A stretch of DNA of 64,000 nt from Plantactinospora sp. KBS50 (GTDB lineage: Bacteria; Actinomycetota; Actinomycetes; Mycobacteriales; Micromonosporaceae): NCBI RefSeq assembly GCF_002285795.1, contig NZ_CP022961.1, positions 1,426,001 to 1,490,000 on the forward strand, read 5' to 3'. The notes beneath the pieces are model-generated. The model made no database searches. It saw only the letters and a program-made list of their open reading frames with translations, and was not told the DNA's origin. A program made the position numbers and the translations under genes. This document shows, in pieces, positions 8,303-17,464 of the stretch. Each line of letters opens with the position of its first letter. Position 1 is the stretch's first letter.

Positions 8303-9925
8303 ATGGCTGACCAGATCGAGGGGCACGGCGGCGAACTCGCCCTCGCGGCCCTGCGGGCGTCCGGGGTTACCGAGATGTTCACCCTGTCCGGCGGGCACGT
8401 CTTCCCGCTCTACGACGCGGCGCACAAGGCCGGCTTCCCGATCTACGACGTCCGGCACGAGCAGTCGGCGGTGTTCGCCGCCGAGGCGGTGGCCAAGCTC
8501 CAGCGCCGCCCCGGGCTGGCGGTGCTCACCGCCGGCCCGGGCGTGACCAACGGGATCTCCGGACTGACCAGCGCGTTCTTCAACGCCTCCCCGGTCGTGG
8601 TGCTCGGCGGCCGGGCACCGGCGTTCCGCTGGGGAGCCGGCAGCCTCCAGGAGATCGACCACATCCCGCTGGTGGCCCCGGTGACCAAGCACGCCGCCAC
8701 GGTGGGCTCGGTCGACGAGATCCCGGCGGCCGTGACCACCGCGCTGACCGCGGCGCTCAGCCCGCACCGTGGCCCGGTCTTCCTCGACCTGCCGCTCGAA
8801 GTGATCTTCTCGGTGGGCGACGCGGACGTGCCGGGCGCGGTCACGGTGGAGCCGGTGCAGCCGGACCCGGACGAGGTGGCCCGGGCGGCCCGGCTGCTCG
8901 CGGGCGCCGAGCGTCCGGTGATCATCGCGGGCTCCGACGTGTACGCCGGGGACGCCGTGGCGGCGCTGCGCGAGGCCGCCGAGGCGCTCCAGATTCCGGT
9001 CTTCACCAACGGGATGGGCCGCGGCGCGCTGCCGCCGGCGCATCCGCTCGCCTTCGCGAAGGCCCGCCGCGCCGCGCTCAGGGGCGCCGACGTGGTCGCG
9101 GTGATCGGCACCCCGCTCGACTTCCGGTTGAGCTTCGGCGACTTCGGCGACGCCCGGGTCGTACACATCGTGGACGCGCCGTCGCAGCGGGCCGGGCACG
9201 TCGAGACGGCCGCCGCGCCCGCCGGCGACCTGCGGTTGATCCTCTCCGCGCTGGCCGACCACCCGGGCGACCGCGCCGACCACGGAAGCTGGATCGCCGA
9301 CCTGCGGGCCGCCGAGGACGCGGCCCGGGAACGGGACGCCGCCGAGACGGCCGCCGACACCGACCCGATCCGGCCGGCCCGGGTGTACGGCGAACTGCGC
9401 CGGATCCTCGCCCCGGACGCGATCACGATCGGCGACGGCGGCGACTTCGTCTCGTACGCCGGCCGCTACCTGGAGCCGGCCCAGCCCGGCACCTGGCTCG
9501 ACCCCGGCCCGTACGGGTGCCTCGGCACCGGCATGGGCTACGCGATGGGTGCCCGGGTCAGCCACCCGGATCGGCAGATCTGCGTGCTGATGGGCGACGG
9601 CGCCGCCGGCTTCTCGCTGATGGACGTGGAGTCGCTGGTCCGGCAGAAGCTGCCGGTGGTGATCGTGGTCGGCAACAACGGCATCTGGGGGCTGGAGAAG
9701 CACCCGATGCAGGCCATGTACGGATACGACGTGGCGGCCGACCTCCAGCCGGGCCTGCGCTACGACGAGGTGGTCCGGGCGCTCGGCGGCGCGGGGGAGA
9801 CGGTGGCGAAGTCCGCCGACCTCGCACCCGCGTTGCAGCGGGCGTTCGACGCCGGGGTGCCGTACCTGGTCAACGTGCTGACCGACCCGTCCGACGCGTA
9901 CCCCCGGTCCTCCAACCTGGCCTGA
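8303..9925 (+). CDS. Thiamine-pyrophosphate enzyme, acetolactate synthase-like (IlvG/Rv1820-like)
   Basis: The 540-residue enzyme has the three-domain layout of TPP-dependent decarboxylases. Seen: the TPP-activating Glu in RHEQSAVFAAEA (about 50-61), GGRAPAFRWGAGSLQEIDHI, and the TPP/Mg-binding stretch from GDGAAGFS to NNG (about 430-458). The LSGGHVF and RWGAGSLQEID segments match mycobacterial IlvG (Rv1820) better than IlvB, and the true ilvB lies at 55557 in this window. It is therefore a paralogue without a partner small subunit; acetolactate synthesis is not assured and oxalyl-CoA or 2-ketoacid decarboxylation is possible. The ATG at 8303 follows GGGAGCGGGA. Confidence 0.75.
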   Translation: MADQIEGHGGELALAALRASGVTEMFTLSGGHVFPLYDAAHKAGFPIYDVRHEQSAVFAAEAVAKLQRRPGLAVLTAGPGVTNGISGLTSAFFNASPVVVLGGRAPAFRWGAGSLQEIDHIPLVAPVTKHAATVGSVDEIPAAVTTALTAALSPHRGPVFLDLPLEVIFSVGDADVPGAVTVEPVQPDPDEVARAARLLAGAERPVIIAGSDVYAGDAVAALREAAEALQIPVFTNGMGRGALPPAHPLAFAKARRAALRGADVVAVIGTPLDFRLSFGDFGDARVVHIVDAPSQRAGHVETAAAPAGDLRLILSALADHPGDRADHGSWIADLRAAEDAARERDAAETAADTDPIRPARVYGELRRILAPDAITIGDGGDFVSYAGRYLEPAQPGTWLDPGPYGCLGTGMGYAMGARVSHPDRQICVLMGDGAAGFSLMDVESLVRQKLPVVIVVGNNGIWGLEKHPMQAMYGYDVAADLQPGLRYDEVVRALGGAGETVAKSADLAPALQRAFDAGVPYLVNVLTDPSDAYPRSSNLA

Positions 9926-9932
9926 CCGCGGT

Positions 9933-9962
9933 GGCCGGCGGGTCCGTGCGGACCCGCCGGCC
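9933..9962. terminator. Bidirectional hairpin terminator
   Basis: A perfect 13-bp stem (9933-9945 with 9950-9962) around a GTGC loop lies between the convergent TPP-enzyme gene and membrane-protein gene. Confidence 0.7.
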
Positions 9963-10003
9963 GACGGTTTCGACCCCGGCGCGCGGCCGGGGGCCGCGCT
10001 TGT

Positions 10004-11920
10004 TCAGTTCGGGTCGACCTTCCACAGCCACATGCCGCCCACCCGCTGCCCGGACTGTCCGAGCAGGTCGTCGACGGTGGTCTTGAGCGCACCGGCGTTC
10101 CCCCGGGTGGTGGTCAGGGCCAGCAGCCCGACGTGCCGGTTCCGGAGGTCGACGCGGGCCTGCGCGCGCTCGGCGTCGGTGATGGTGGCTGGTTGGCCGG
10201 TGCTCGCCACGGTGTTCAGGATCGTGTCGGTGGCGTTCGGGTCGGTGTGGAACTGCGCCCAGCCGCCGCCGCGTACCGGGTCCGGTCCCAGCACGTAGCT
10301 GTGGCTGACCTTGAAGCCCAACCCGGTGTTGGCGGCCCAGGCCATCGTGCGGACCACCTCCGGCTTCTGCGGCGGTACGGGCATCAGTGCCGCGTCCTCG
10401 GAGAGGTAGTCCCGCCACCGGCCGTCCGCCAGGGACACCGGCATCCGGACCGCGGGGGAGATCGGCAGTGGCCGGGGGATCAGCGGCAGCATCGTGCCGA
10501 CAAGCAGCAGCCCGAGCGCGATCCGTAGCGGCCGGCGCAGGTCGCCGCGGAGCAGTTCGGTCAGCGCCATCGTGACCAGCACGCCGAACGCGGCGCCGAC
10601 CATGATGCCGAGCCGGCTCGTCACCACCGACTCGAACAGCGGAGCCTCCACCAGCGGCGCCCACGGGCCGGCCACGCCGGTGTAACGGCCGTCGATGAGG
10701 ATGTCGTACCCCCAGGACAGCGGGATCAGCACCACCGCGACCACGGTGGCGATCCGGACCCACAGGTGGCGTCGCAGCCAGACGGCGATGGTGAGGACGG
10801 CGATCAGCAGCGGCCAGCCGTAGAAGGTGTTCAACTCCGTCGTGTTGCGGGCCAGCCGCAGCGGCGCCTCGGGGTCGCCGCCGAGGCTGTACGGCGAGTA
10901 GTTGACGAACGAGAGCAGGTCGGCGCCGTAGTTCTTGATGCCCGGCACGTGCCGGTAGTTGCCGGGTCCGAAGAACTGGACGTACAGCGGGTACGCGACC
11001 AGTACGGCGGCCACCAGTCCGGCCGTGGCCGTCCCGATCAGGAACGGCCGCCACCGGCGCCCCACCTCGCGGCGTCGCTGGATCACCCAGGCGACCAGCA
11101 CGATCGCGCCGACCAACGCCGTGATGAACAGCGTCTCCTCGCCGAGGAACACCTGGTATGCGATGAGCAGCCCGAGGATCACGCCGTGCCGCACCGGCCG
11201 GGTGCTGGCACCCAGCCGAAGCACCCCGGCGAGGATGAGCGGTACCAGGAACTGGACGGCGATGTGCGGGTGGCCGCCGGCCTGCGAGATCATGCCGGGG
11301 CAGAAACCGGCGAGCGCGGCGCCCACGAAGGCGGCCAGCCGGGACTCAGTCAGGTGCCGGGACAGAACGAAATACCAGGCCACGGCGGTGCCGGCGAGGG
11401 CGGTCACCACCACCACGAGGAACGACACCGCCGGTCCCCAGATCATCGTGACAGGGGAGAGCGGGAGGCCCAGGCCGAGGATGGATGTGTTGGCCATCAC
11501 GTTGATGCCCTCGGGCTGGTTCATGCGGTCGCTGAGCAGCGGGTTCTCCAGGTGCGAGACGACCCGCGCCGAGTGCGCCAGCATCCAGTGGAACAGCGTG
11601 GCGTCGGTGGGGTTGGCCCCGGACGCCCGCCCGGTCGGATCCCGCCACAGCCGGCCGGTCAGCACCATCGCGGCGCCGAGGTAGGCGAGCACGGCGGCGA
11701 GGTCGGGGAGCCAGCGCCACGCTGCTCGGATCCGGCCCTCGGCCGTACCGGACGCGCCCCCGGGGTCCCCGGCCGTTCCGGGCGCCGCGGCGACCGGCGC
11801 CGGGCCGTCCACGAGCGCGACATCGCCGGTGGCGGCGGCCGGCTCGGCCGGCGGGACGCTGCCCGGACTGCCGGCGTCCGCCACGGGCGGGGACGCGGCG
11901 GCGGTCTCCGATGCCGTCAT
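10004..11920 (-). CDS. Large polytopic membrane protein, possibly a GT-C type glycosyltransferase
   Basis: About 638 residues. An Ala/Pro/Gly-rich cytoplasmic N-terminus of about 85 residues precedes roughly ten membrane helices (about 95-480) and a C-terminal soluble domain of about 150 residues. The first extracytoplasmic loop carries NPTDATLFHWMLAH and NPLLSDRMNQPEGINVMAN, patterns seen in actinobacterial membrane proteins annotated as glycosyl transferases. That assignment is not proven. ATG codons at 11923 and 11920 both follow AAGGAG; the second has the better spacing. TATGAT on the minus strand at 11989-11994 may be the -10 box. The neighbour upstream is the AfsR-type regulator, in the same direction. 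Confidence 0.6.
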   Translation of the reverse strand: MTASETAAASPPVADAGSPGSVPPAEPAAATGDVALVDGPAPVAAAPGTAGDPGGASGTAEGRIRAAWRWLPDLAAVLAYLGAAMVLTGRLWRDPTGRASGANPTDATLFHWMLAHSARVVSHLENPLLSDRMNQPEGINVMANTSILGLGLPLSPVTMIWGPAVSFLVVVVTALAGTAVAWYFVLSRHLTESRLAAFVGAALAGFCPGMISQAGGHPHIAVQFLVPLILAGVLRLGASTRPVRHGVILGLLIAYQVFLGEETLFITALVGAIVLVAWVIQRRREVGRRWRPFLIGTATAGLVAAVLVAYPLYVQFFGPGNYRHVPGIKNYGADLLSFVNYSPYSLGGDPEAPLRLARNTTELNTFYGWPLLIAVLTIAVWLRRHLWVRIATVVAVVLIPLSWGYDILIDGRYTGVAGPWAPLVEAPLFESVVTSRLGIMVGAAFGVLVTMALTELLRGDLRRPLRIALGLLLVGTMLPLIPRPLPISPAVRMPVSLADGRWRDYLSEDAALMPVPPQKPEVVRTMAWAANTGLGFKVSHSYVLGPDPVRGGGWAQFHTDPNATDTILNTVASTGQPATITDAERAQARVDLRNRHVGLLALTTTRGNAGALKTTVDDLLGQSGQRVGGMWLWKVDPN

Positions 11921-11988
11921 CATGGGCTCCTTCAAAGGGTGATGGCAGACGCCGGGCCGACGGTCCGTGGGCCGGGATCAGCGGCTCA

Positions 11989-11994
11989 TCATAG
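11989..11994 (-). promoter_or_regulatory. Possible -10 box for the membrane protein gene
   Basis: On the minus strand this reads TATGAT, a close match to the housekeeping -10 consensus, about 70 bp before the start. No good -35 was found. Confidence 0.3.
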
Positions 11995-12039
11995 GCGAGC
12001 GGTGAGCTTCCGGTACGCCGCTCCCGCGCTGTCGCACCG

Positions 12040-15000
12040 TCATCCGTCGAGCGCGGCCCGGACCAACTCGGCGGCGCCGTCGGCCGTGGTGGGCAGCCCG
12101 CGGGCGTAGGCGTCGGCGAAGCCCGCCGGGCCGAGCGCCTCCCGGACCGCCGCCTCGATCCGCCGGCCGTCCAGCAGCGACCGGTCCGGCCCGCCGCCGC
12201 GCACCCCGGCCGCGGCCCCCAGCAGCACCGCCGCCGATTCGGGCCGGCCCGCCCGCAGGGCCAGGTCGGCGTACCCGACCAGCACGATGCCGATCACCGG
12301 CGCGTCGTGCGAGTCGAAGGCCAGCCGCAGCGCCTCGGCGTGCATGGTCCGGGCGGCGGCCAGGTCGCCGTCGGCCCCGGCCACCACGGCCCGGGAGGAG
12401 CAGAACACCGCCCGGGTCTGCTGCGCCGTCCGCTTGCCTTCGAGCAGTTCGGCGCCGCGGTCCAGCCGCTCCCGGGCCGCCGGCCAGTCCCCGGTGGAAC
12501 GCAGGATGTCCGCGTGCGTGTAGACGACCGCGGCGCGGGAGTCGTCCGAGCCGAGCCGTTCGGCCTCGCGTTCGGCCTCGGCCAGCAGTTCCAGGGCGCG
12601 GGTGTGCTCGCCCAGGTGCCACAGTTCGTGCGCCAGCCGTGCCTGCACCTCCGGCACGTCCTCGGCGATCCGCAGCTCGTGCAGCATTCTCAGCGCCTGC
12701 TGGTAGCACTCGGCGGCCTGGCCGTGATCGCCGCGCCGGGAGATCAGGTCCGCCAGCCCCATCAGGCTGAACGCGCTTCCCCACCGTTCGCCGAGCGCGG
12801 CGTAGCCGGCCGCGGCCGCCCGCAGGTGGGCCGCGGCGGTCTCGTCCGGGCGGCCGAGGTTCTGCTCGGAGAGGGCGTGGAAGATCCGGGCGGTGGATGC
12901 GACCCAGACGTCCGGGTCGTCGAAGAGCCTGTCCATGATGTCCAGTTGCGGCCCGGAGAAGTACGACTCGATCGCCGCGGCGGTCGGCTCGATCAGCCGC
13001 AGCAGCGGATTGTGCGCCCGATGCGGCCCGGCCAGGGCGGCCGCCCGGCTCAGCCAGGCCTGCCCCTCGGCGAGGTCACCCTGACCCGCGGCCATCACCA
13101 GCATCGCCGTCACCGCGTACGCGTGGGCGTACGACTCGGCCGGCGCCTGCGCCTCGGCCTCCGGGTCGCCCAGCACCTGCCGGGCGTACCCGACGCCCTC
13201 GACGCGGTGTCCGCGCAGCCACCAGTACCAGCCCAGCGCCGCGACGAACCGGATCGCGGTGGCCTTGTCGGCGGTGATCGCCCAGCGCAGGGCCGTGATC
13301 GTGTTGTCGTGTTCGGCCGACAGCCGGCCGAGCCAGGCCAGCTGGTCCGGCCCGCGCAGGTGGGCGTCCGCGGCCTCGGCGACGGCCAGGTACTCCTCGG
13401 CGTGCGTCCGGCGTACCCGGTCCGCCTCGCCGGCCTCGACCAGCCGGCTCAGGCCGTACTCCCGGATCGTCTCCAGCAGCCGGTACCGCGGTGCCGGACC
13501 GTCCACCAGCACCACCAGCGACTTGTCGACAAGCGCGGTGAGCCGGTCGAAGACGTCCTCCGCGGCCAGGTCCGGGCCGGCGCAGACCCGCTCCACCGCC
13601 TCCCCGGTGGCGCCGCCGGCGAAGACCGACAGCCGGCGCAGCAGCGCCCGTTCGGAGCCGTCCAGCAGGTCCCAGCTCCAGTCGACGACGGCCCGCAGCG
13701 TCTGGTGCCGGGGCAGGGCGGTCCGGCTACCGCCGGTGAGCAGCCGGAACCGGTCGTCCAGCCGGGCGGCGAGCTGGGCCGGTGTCATCGAGCGCAGCCG
13801 GGCCGCGGCCAGCTCGATGGCCAGCGGCATCCCGTCCAGGGCGCGACAGATCCCGGCCACCGCGGCCACCGTGTCGGCGGTGACCGCGAAGCCCGGCCGC
13901 ACCGCCGCGGCACGGTCGATGAGCAGCCGTACGGCCGGGTAGTCCGGCGCCCGCTCGGCACCGACGTCCGGCGGTGGCAGCGCCAGCGAGTCGACCGGGC
14001 GCAGCGCCTCGCCGGTGATGCCCAGCGGTTCCCGGCTGGTGGCCAGCACCCGAAGCTGCGGGCAGGCGCCGAGCAGCCGGCCGGCGAGCCGGGCCGCCGC
14101 GTCGATCAGGTGCTCGCAGTTGTCCAGGATCAGCACGAGCCGGCGGCTTCCGATGGCGGCGGCGAGCCGGTCGATCGGGTCGACGGGCTCGGCCGCCGGC
14201 ACCCGGGCGCGGTTGCCGGCCACCAGGGCCTGCTCGCGCAGGCCGAGCGCGGAAAGGACGGTGTGCGGTACCTCGTCCGGATCCGTCACCGGGGCCAGCT
14301 CGACCAGCCACACCCCACCGGGGGCGTCGCCGAGCAGGGCCCGGCCCGACTCGACCGCCAGTCGCGTCTTGCCGGCACCTCCCGGCCCGGTCAGCGTGGT
14401 CAGCCGGGACGCGCGGACCAGCGCGGCGACCCTCGCGCGGTCCTGCTCCCGACCCACGAAGCTGCTCAGCGGCGCGGGCAGGTTGGACGTCACCGGTGGC
14501 GGCGCGGCGTCGGCCGGCCCGGTGGCGCGATCGCGCGGGGCGGTCGCCGGCCCTGCACCCGGCGCACGGGCCCGGTCGGCACCGGCCCGGTCGGCACCCG
14601 CCGGGCCGCCGAGGGTCGGCGCCGGATCCGGGGTACGCAGCAGGTCGAGATGCAGCGCCGCGAGTTCGGCGGAGGGGTCCACGCCGAGCTGATCGGCGAG
14701 TTCGGCCCGGAACCGCTCGTACGCGGACAGCGCCTCGGCGGTCCGCCCGGCGGCCCGCAGCGCCCGGATGAGCTGTGCGGCCGGGCGCTCCCGCAGCGGG
14801 TACGCGGTCACCAGGTCGCGCAGTTCGGGCACCAGCGCGTCCGCGGCGCCCAGCGCGAGCCGCGCCTGGATCCGGTCCTCGACGGCGCCCAGCCGGACCT
14901 CGTCGATCCGGGCCAGCAGCCCGGCGGTCACCTCGGCGCCGTCCAGGTCGGCCAGGGCCGGCCCGCGCCAGAGGTCGAGCGCCTCGGTCAGGACGGCGTC

Positions 15001-15354
15001 GGCGCGGCCGGGGTCGGTGGGCAGCAACCGCCGTCCGGTCGCGGCGAGCCGCTCGAACCGGACAAGGTCGACGGCCTCGGCGGGCACGGCCAGCCGGTAG
15101 CCGGTCGGGTGCGACTCCACCGCGCCGTCCGGGAGGATCCGGCGGAGCCGGGACACCAGCGCCTGCAACGCGTTCGCGGCGGCGGCGGGCGGGGACCCGG
15201 CCCACAGCCCGGCGACCAACCGGCCGGTGGCCACCACCCGACCGGGGTCGAGCGCCAGCAGGATCAGCAGTCGCCGCAGCCGGGTGCCGGCGACGGGTAC
15301 CGGCGTACCGTCGTCACCCACGACCGCCACCGGGCCGAGCACCGCGATCTGCAC
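12040..15354 (-). CDS. AfsR/SARP family transcriptional regulator with NB-ARC ATPase and TPR domains
   Basis: The 1104-residue protein carries, in order: an OmpR/PhoB-like winged helix (about 1-95; begins QIAVLGPVAVVGDDG), a bacterial transcriptional activation domain (about 100-250), a Pro/Ala-rich linker (about 255-300), an NTPase domain with Walker A GPGGAGKT (about 322-329) and Walker B LVLILDNCEHL (about 405-415), and a long helical TPR region. SARP activators bind direct repeats and switch on antibiotic or developmental genes; the ATPase-TPR half acts as a sensor or assembly module. The GTG at 15354 is where SARP homology begins. No biosynthetic cluster is adjacent, so the target is unknown. 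A very long antisense open frame (12307-15657) is a codon-bias shadow. Confidence 0.88.
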   Translation of the reverse strand: MQIAVLGPVAVVGDDGTPVPVAGTRLRRLLILLALDPGRVVATGRLVAGLWAGSPPAAAANALQALVSRLRRILPDGAVESHPTGYRLAVPAEAVDLVRFERLAATGRRLLPTDPGRADAVLTEALDLWRGPALADLDGAEVTAGLLARIDEVRLGAVEDRIQARLALGAADALVPELRDLVTAYPLRERPAAQLIRALRAAGRTAEALSAYERFRAELADQLGVDPSAELAALHLDLLRTPDPAPTLGGPAGADRAGADRARAPGAGPATAPRDRATGPADAAPPPVTSNLPAPLSSFVGREQDRARVAALVRASRLTTLTGPGGAGKTRLAVESGRALLGDAPGGVWLVELAPVTDPDEVPHTVLSALGLREQALVAGNRARVPAAEPVDPIDRLAAAIGSRRLVLILDNCEHLIDAAARLAGRLLGACPQLRVLATSREPLGITGEALRPVDSLALPPPDVGAERAPDYPAVRLLIDRAAAVRPGFAVTADTVAAVAGICRALDGMPLAIELAAARLRSMTPAQLAARLDDRFRLLTGGSRTALPRHQTLRAVVDWSWDLLDGSERALLRRLSVFAGGATGEAVERVCAGPDLAAEDVFDRLTALVDKSLVVLVDGPAPRYRLLETIREYGLSRLVEAGEADRVRRTHAEEYLAVAEAADAHLRGPDQLAWLGRLSAEHDNTITALRWAITADKATAIRFVAALGWYWWLRGHRVEGVGYARQVLGDPEAEAQAPAESYAHAYAVTAMLVMAAGQGDLAEGQAWLSRAAALAGPHRAHNPLLRLIEPTAAAIESYFSGPQLDIMDRLFDDPDVWVASTARIFHALSEQNLGRPDETAAAHLRAAAAGYAALGERWGSAFSLMGLADLISRRGDHGQAAECYQQALRMLHELRIAEDVPEVQARLAHELWHLGEHTRALELLAEAEREAERLGSDDSRAAVVYTHADILRSTGDWPAARERLDRGAELLEGKRTAQQTRAVFCSSRAVVAGADGDLAAARTMHAEALRLAFDSHDAPVIGIVLVGYADLALRAGRPESAAVLLGAAAGVRGGGPDRSLLDGRRIEAAVREALGPAGFADAYARGLPTTADGAAELVRAALDG

Positions 15355-15454
15355 GTGGTCGATTCTGCCGGCCTGCGGCCAGGATCCGGTGCCGCCCCCG
15401 GCGGCGGCCCGGGACGCCGATCCGTACCTCGGGGTCCCGATCCGGATTCGGGGC

Positions 15455-15823
15455 TCAGCGGGGCGGATCCGTGCCCTCGCCGCTGGCGGCGTCCGGGCCG
15501 CCCAGGTCGGACTCCCAGCGCTCGAACAGCTCGCGTTCCCGGCGGTCCCGGCGGGCCAGCGAGCGGAGGAACTCGGGGTCGTCGTCCGGCGCGGCCGGTC
15601 CGGTGCGGGCGGGGCGCGCCACCGGCGTGCGGGCCGGTGCCGGGCGCCCGGCGGTGAACCAGGCAACGGCCCCGGCGATCGGCAGGATCAGGATCACCAC
15701 CACCCAGGCCGCCCGGGGCAGCACCCGGATGCTGCGGCCCGACTCGACGGACAGGCAGCTCACCATGGCCAGCCCGGTCAGCACCAGCTCGACCAGGAAG
15801 AGCAGCATGAGCACCCGGACCAT
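15455..15823 (-). CDS. PLDc_N domain membrane protein
   Basis: A small protein of about 122 residues. Its N-terminus has two hydrophobic helices (MVRVLMLLFLVELVLTGLAM, then about 32-50 with AAWVVVILILPIAGAVAWF). This matches the phospholipase-D N-terminal (PLDc_N) family of actinobacterial membrane proteins. A charged C-terminal tail follows (DPEFLRSLARRDRRERELFERWESD). Starts at 15841 (ATG) and 15877 (GTG) are also in frame, and none has a strong ribosome-binding site; 15823 places the hydrophobic helix at the N-terminus, as is usual. It lies 100 bp upstream of the SARP gene on the same strand. Function unknown. Confidence 0.6.
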   Translation of the reverse strand: MVRVLMLLFLVELVLTGLAMVSCLSVESGRSIRVLPRAAWVVVILILPIAGAVAWFTAGRPAPARTPVARPARTGPAAPDDDPEFLRSLARRDRRERELFERWESDLGGPDAASGEGTDPPR

Positions 15824-15946
15824 GCGCCAATGATGGCTCATCCGGAGCGGGTCGCCTAGTTTCTGTCCGACCTTCACCCGCGGACTTTGCCGCGCCGGCC
15901 GCCGACGGCCCGGTCGCCGCGTCGCCGGCGGCCCGGATCGCCTGGG

Positions 15947-16264
15947 CTACCGGACCAGCAGCACGATGCCCAGGACCGCGTAGCCGGCGGCCACCGCGGC
16001 GGCGACGGGCAGTGCCGCGCCGCCGGCGGGTACCCGCTCGGGGGCCCGGTCCCGCGGATCGCCGGCCATCCGGCGGTAGCTGACCGTCACGACGAGGGCC
16101 CAGCCCGCGACCGCGGCGACGGCGGCGACCGCCGGCAGGGCGCCGGCCGGGCCGTGCCGCAGGGCCAGCCGGACCAGCAGCAGCACGACCACGGCGTGCG
16201 CCAGCGCCGTGCGGCGCCAGGACAGCCGGGTGCGTTCGGGCTGCAGGCCCGGGTCGCCGGTCAT
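15947..16264 (-). CDS. DUF202 family membrane protein (small paralogue)
   Basis: The 105-residue protein has three hydrophobic helices. It begins with LQPERTRLSWRRTALAH, the conserved DUF202 start where an R-T-x-L-(A/S)-W-x-R-T segment precedes the first helix. It follows the 16261-16653 gene with an ATGA overlap, so the two are translationally coupled and may form a heteromeric membrane complex. No biochemical role is established for the family in actinobacteria. Confidence 0.75.
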   Translation of the reverse strand: MTGDPGLQPERTRLSWRRTALAHAVVVLLLVRLALRHGPAGALPAVAAVAAVAGWALVVTVSYRRMAGDPRDRAPERVPAGGAALPVAAAVAAGYAVLGIVLLVR

Positions 16265-16653
16265 CTGCCGGGGCCGCCGGTGGCGAGCAGGAGCACGATC
16301 AGCACCACCGCGCCGAGGCCGACCACCAGGGCCAGCACGGCCGGGAAGCGGGACACCGGCAGTTCCTCGCCGAGCCGGATGGCCCGCTCGGTGCGGGCCC
16401 AGTGATCGACCGCCCGGACCGCAACCACGGCACCGAGCAGCAGCAGCGCCGCCGCCAGCGCCTCGCGCAGGTGCTGGACCGGCATCCGGGGCAGGAACTG
16501 GGCGACGCCGAGCCCGCCGGCGATCAGCGCGAGCCCGGTGCGCAACCAGGCCAGGAAGGTGCGCTCGTTGGCCAGCGAGAACCGGTAGTCGGGGGTGCTG
16601 CCCACCTCCCGCAACTCATGCGGGTCGAACCACTGCCTGATAGCGCTCCACAC
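16261..16653 (-). CDS. YidH/DUF202 family membrane protein
   Basis: The 130-residue protein carries the classic DUF202 motif LANERTFLAWLRTGLALIA (about 27-45) and three membrane helices. An N-terminal WFDPHEL segment precedes the motif, as in YidH proteins. It is the first gene of a two-gene unit with the smaller DUF202 protein. Function unknown. Confidence 0.8.
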   Translation of the reverse strand: MWSAIRQWFDPHELREVGSTPDYRFSLANERTFLAWLRTGLALIAGGLGVAQFLPRMPVQHLREALAAALLLLGAVVAVRAVDHWARTERAIRLGEELPVSRFPAVLALVVGLGAVVLIVLLLATGGPGR

Positions 16654-16806
16654 GAGCGCGATTATCCAACGGACGGCGTGACCAGCCGAAACGAGCTGCC
16701 GGACCGCCGCGTTGCGGCCCCGGTCCGCCGGGGCGTACCGGCGCGGAATCGGCCGATCCCGGCATGTCCCGGGCGGGTACCGATCACCGTGACCGCACCG
16801 TACGTC

Positions 16807-16812
16807 TACACT
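16807..16812 (+). promoter_or_regulatory. -10 box of a probably leaderless transcript
   Basis: TACACT sits so that transcription would begin about 7-9 nt later, at or next to the GTG start at 16821. No Shine-Dalgarno sequence is present, which fits leaderless translation. Confidence 0.45.
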
Positions 16813-16820
16813 GCGTGACT

Positions 16821-17225
16821 GTGGATGACCGGCTGGCCGCCGATGAGCGGATGACCCTGAAGACCGCCGCGTACGGCGCGGTCTTCCTGGTTTCGAACGC
16901 CGAGCCGGGGCCGTTCGCCATGATCAAGGAGAGCTTCGCCGCCTCGGACACCATCGCCGGCTCCTCCGGGTTGGTCCGCGACGTCCTCACCACCGGCCCG
17001 CTGCCGCAGTTGCCGGCCGACCCGGTGGCGGTCAAGGAGGTCGTCCTGCCGGCCCTGCGCCGGTCGGTGGAACTGCTCCGCGAGCACGCCCCGGCGGAGT
17101 TGGGCCGGTACCAGGCGACGGTGGTCGCGGCCGCGCACCAGGTCGCGCGGGCCTCCGCGGGCACGAGCGAGGCGGAGGCGACCGCGCTGGCCGAGGTGCT
17201 GGCCGCGCTGGAGGTCACGCCCTGA
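16821..17225 (+). CDS. Conserved actinobacterial hypothetical protein
   Basis: A soluble protein of about 134 residues. It contains the conserved-looking stretches MTLKTAAYGAVFLVSNAEPG (about 11-30) and SSGLVRDVLTTGPLP, followed by helical, Ala-rich sequence. I do not recognise a characterised domain. Its start is uncertain: GTG at 16815, GTG at 16821 and ATG at 16851 are in frame, and the -10 box spacing favours 16821 on a leaderless message. It is followed after about 240 bp by etfB, and may share fatty-acid or redox regulation only by neighbourhood. Confidence 0.65.
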   Translation: MDDRLAADERMTLKTAAYGAVFLVSNAEPGPFAMIKESFAASDTIAGSSGLVRDVLTTGPLPQLPADPVAVKEVVLPALRRSVELLREHAPAELGRYQATVVAAAHQVARASAGTSEAEATALAEVLAALEVTP

Positions 17226-17307
17226 CGAGGCGCCGTCCGGCCGCGCCGCGCCGGTGCGCCCGCCCGGCGGTGAGCCGCGTCACCTCGGGCCGTCACATGC
17301 CCGAACC

Positions 17308-17319
17308 TACCAGTGGGTA
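17308..17319. promoter_or_regulatory. Possible TetR-type operator upstream of etfBA
   Basis: TACCAGTGGGTA has TACC/GGTA half-sites and extends as CCTACC...GGGTAAC. Similar sites occur before fatty-acid degradation genes in actinobacteria, where TetR-type regulators bind. A second, perfect 10-bp inverted repeat (GGTCAACCGC/GCGGTTGACC, 17331-17360) lies just downstream. Both are upstream of the electron-transfer flavoprotein genes. Confidence 0.35.
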
Positions 17320-17464
17320 ACATGGCGGGTGGTCAACCGCACAAGCGCACGCGGTTGACCTGACGTTTCCGGACCGGGAAGGCTGCCGGCGGAGAATGGG
17401 CACCGGGAACCGGCGCCAGCAGCGGCGTTGAGGGGCAAAATCGACAGGAGGTCGTCGAAGCGCG

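Noticed and set aside
12307-15657. A 1116-codon open frame on the plus strand
   Set aside because: It is antisense to the AfsR-type regulator, is Arg/Gly/Pro/Gln-rich, and has no domain. Long antisense frames are expected at this G+C content.
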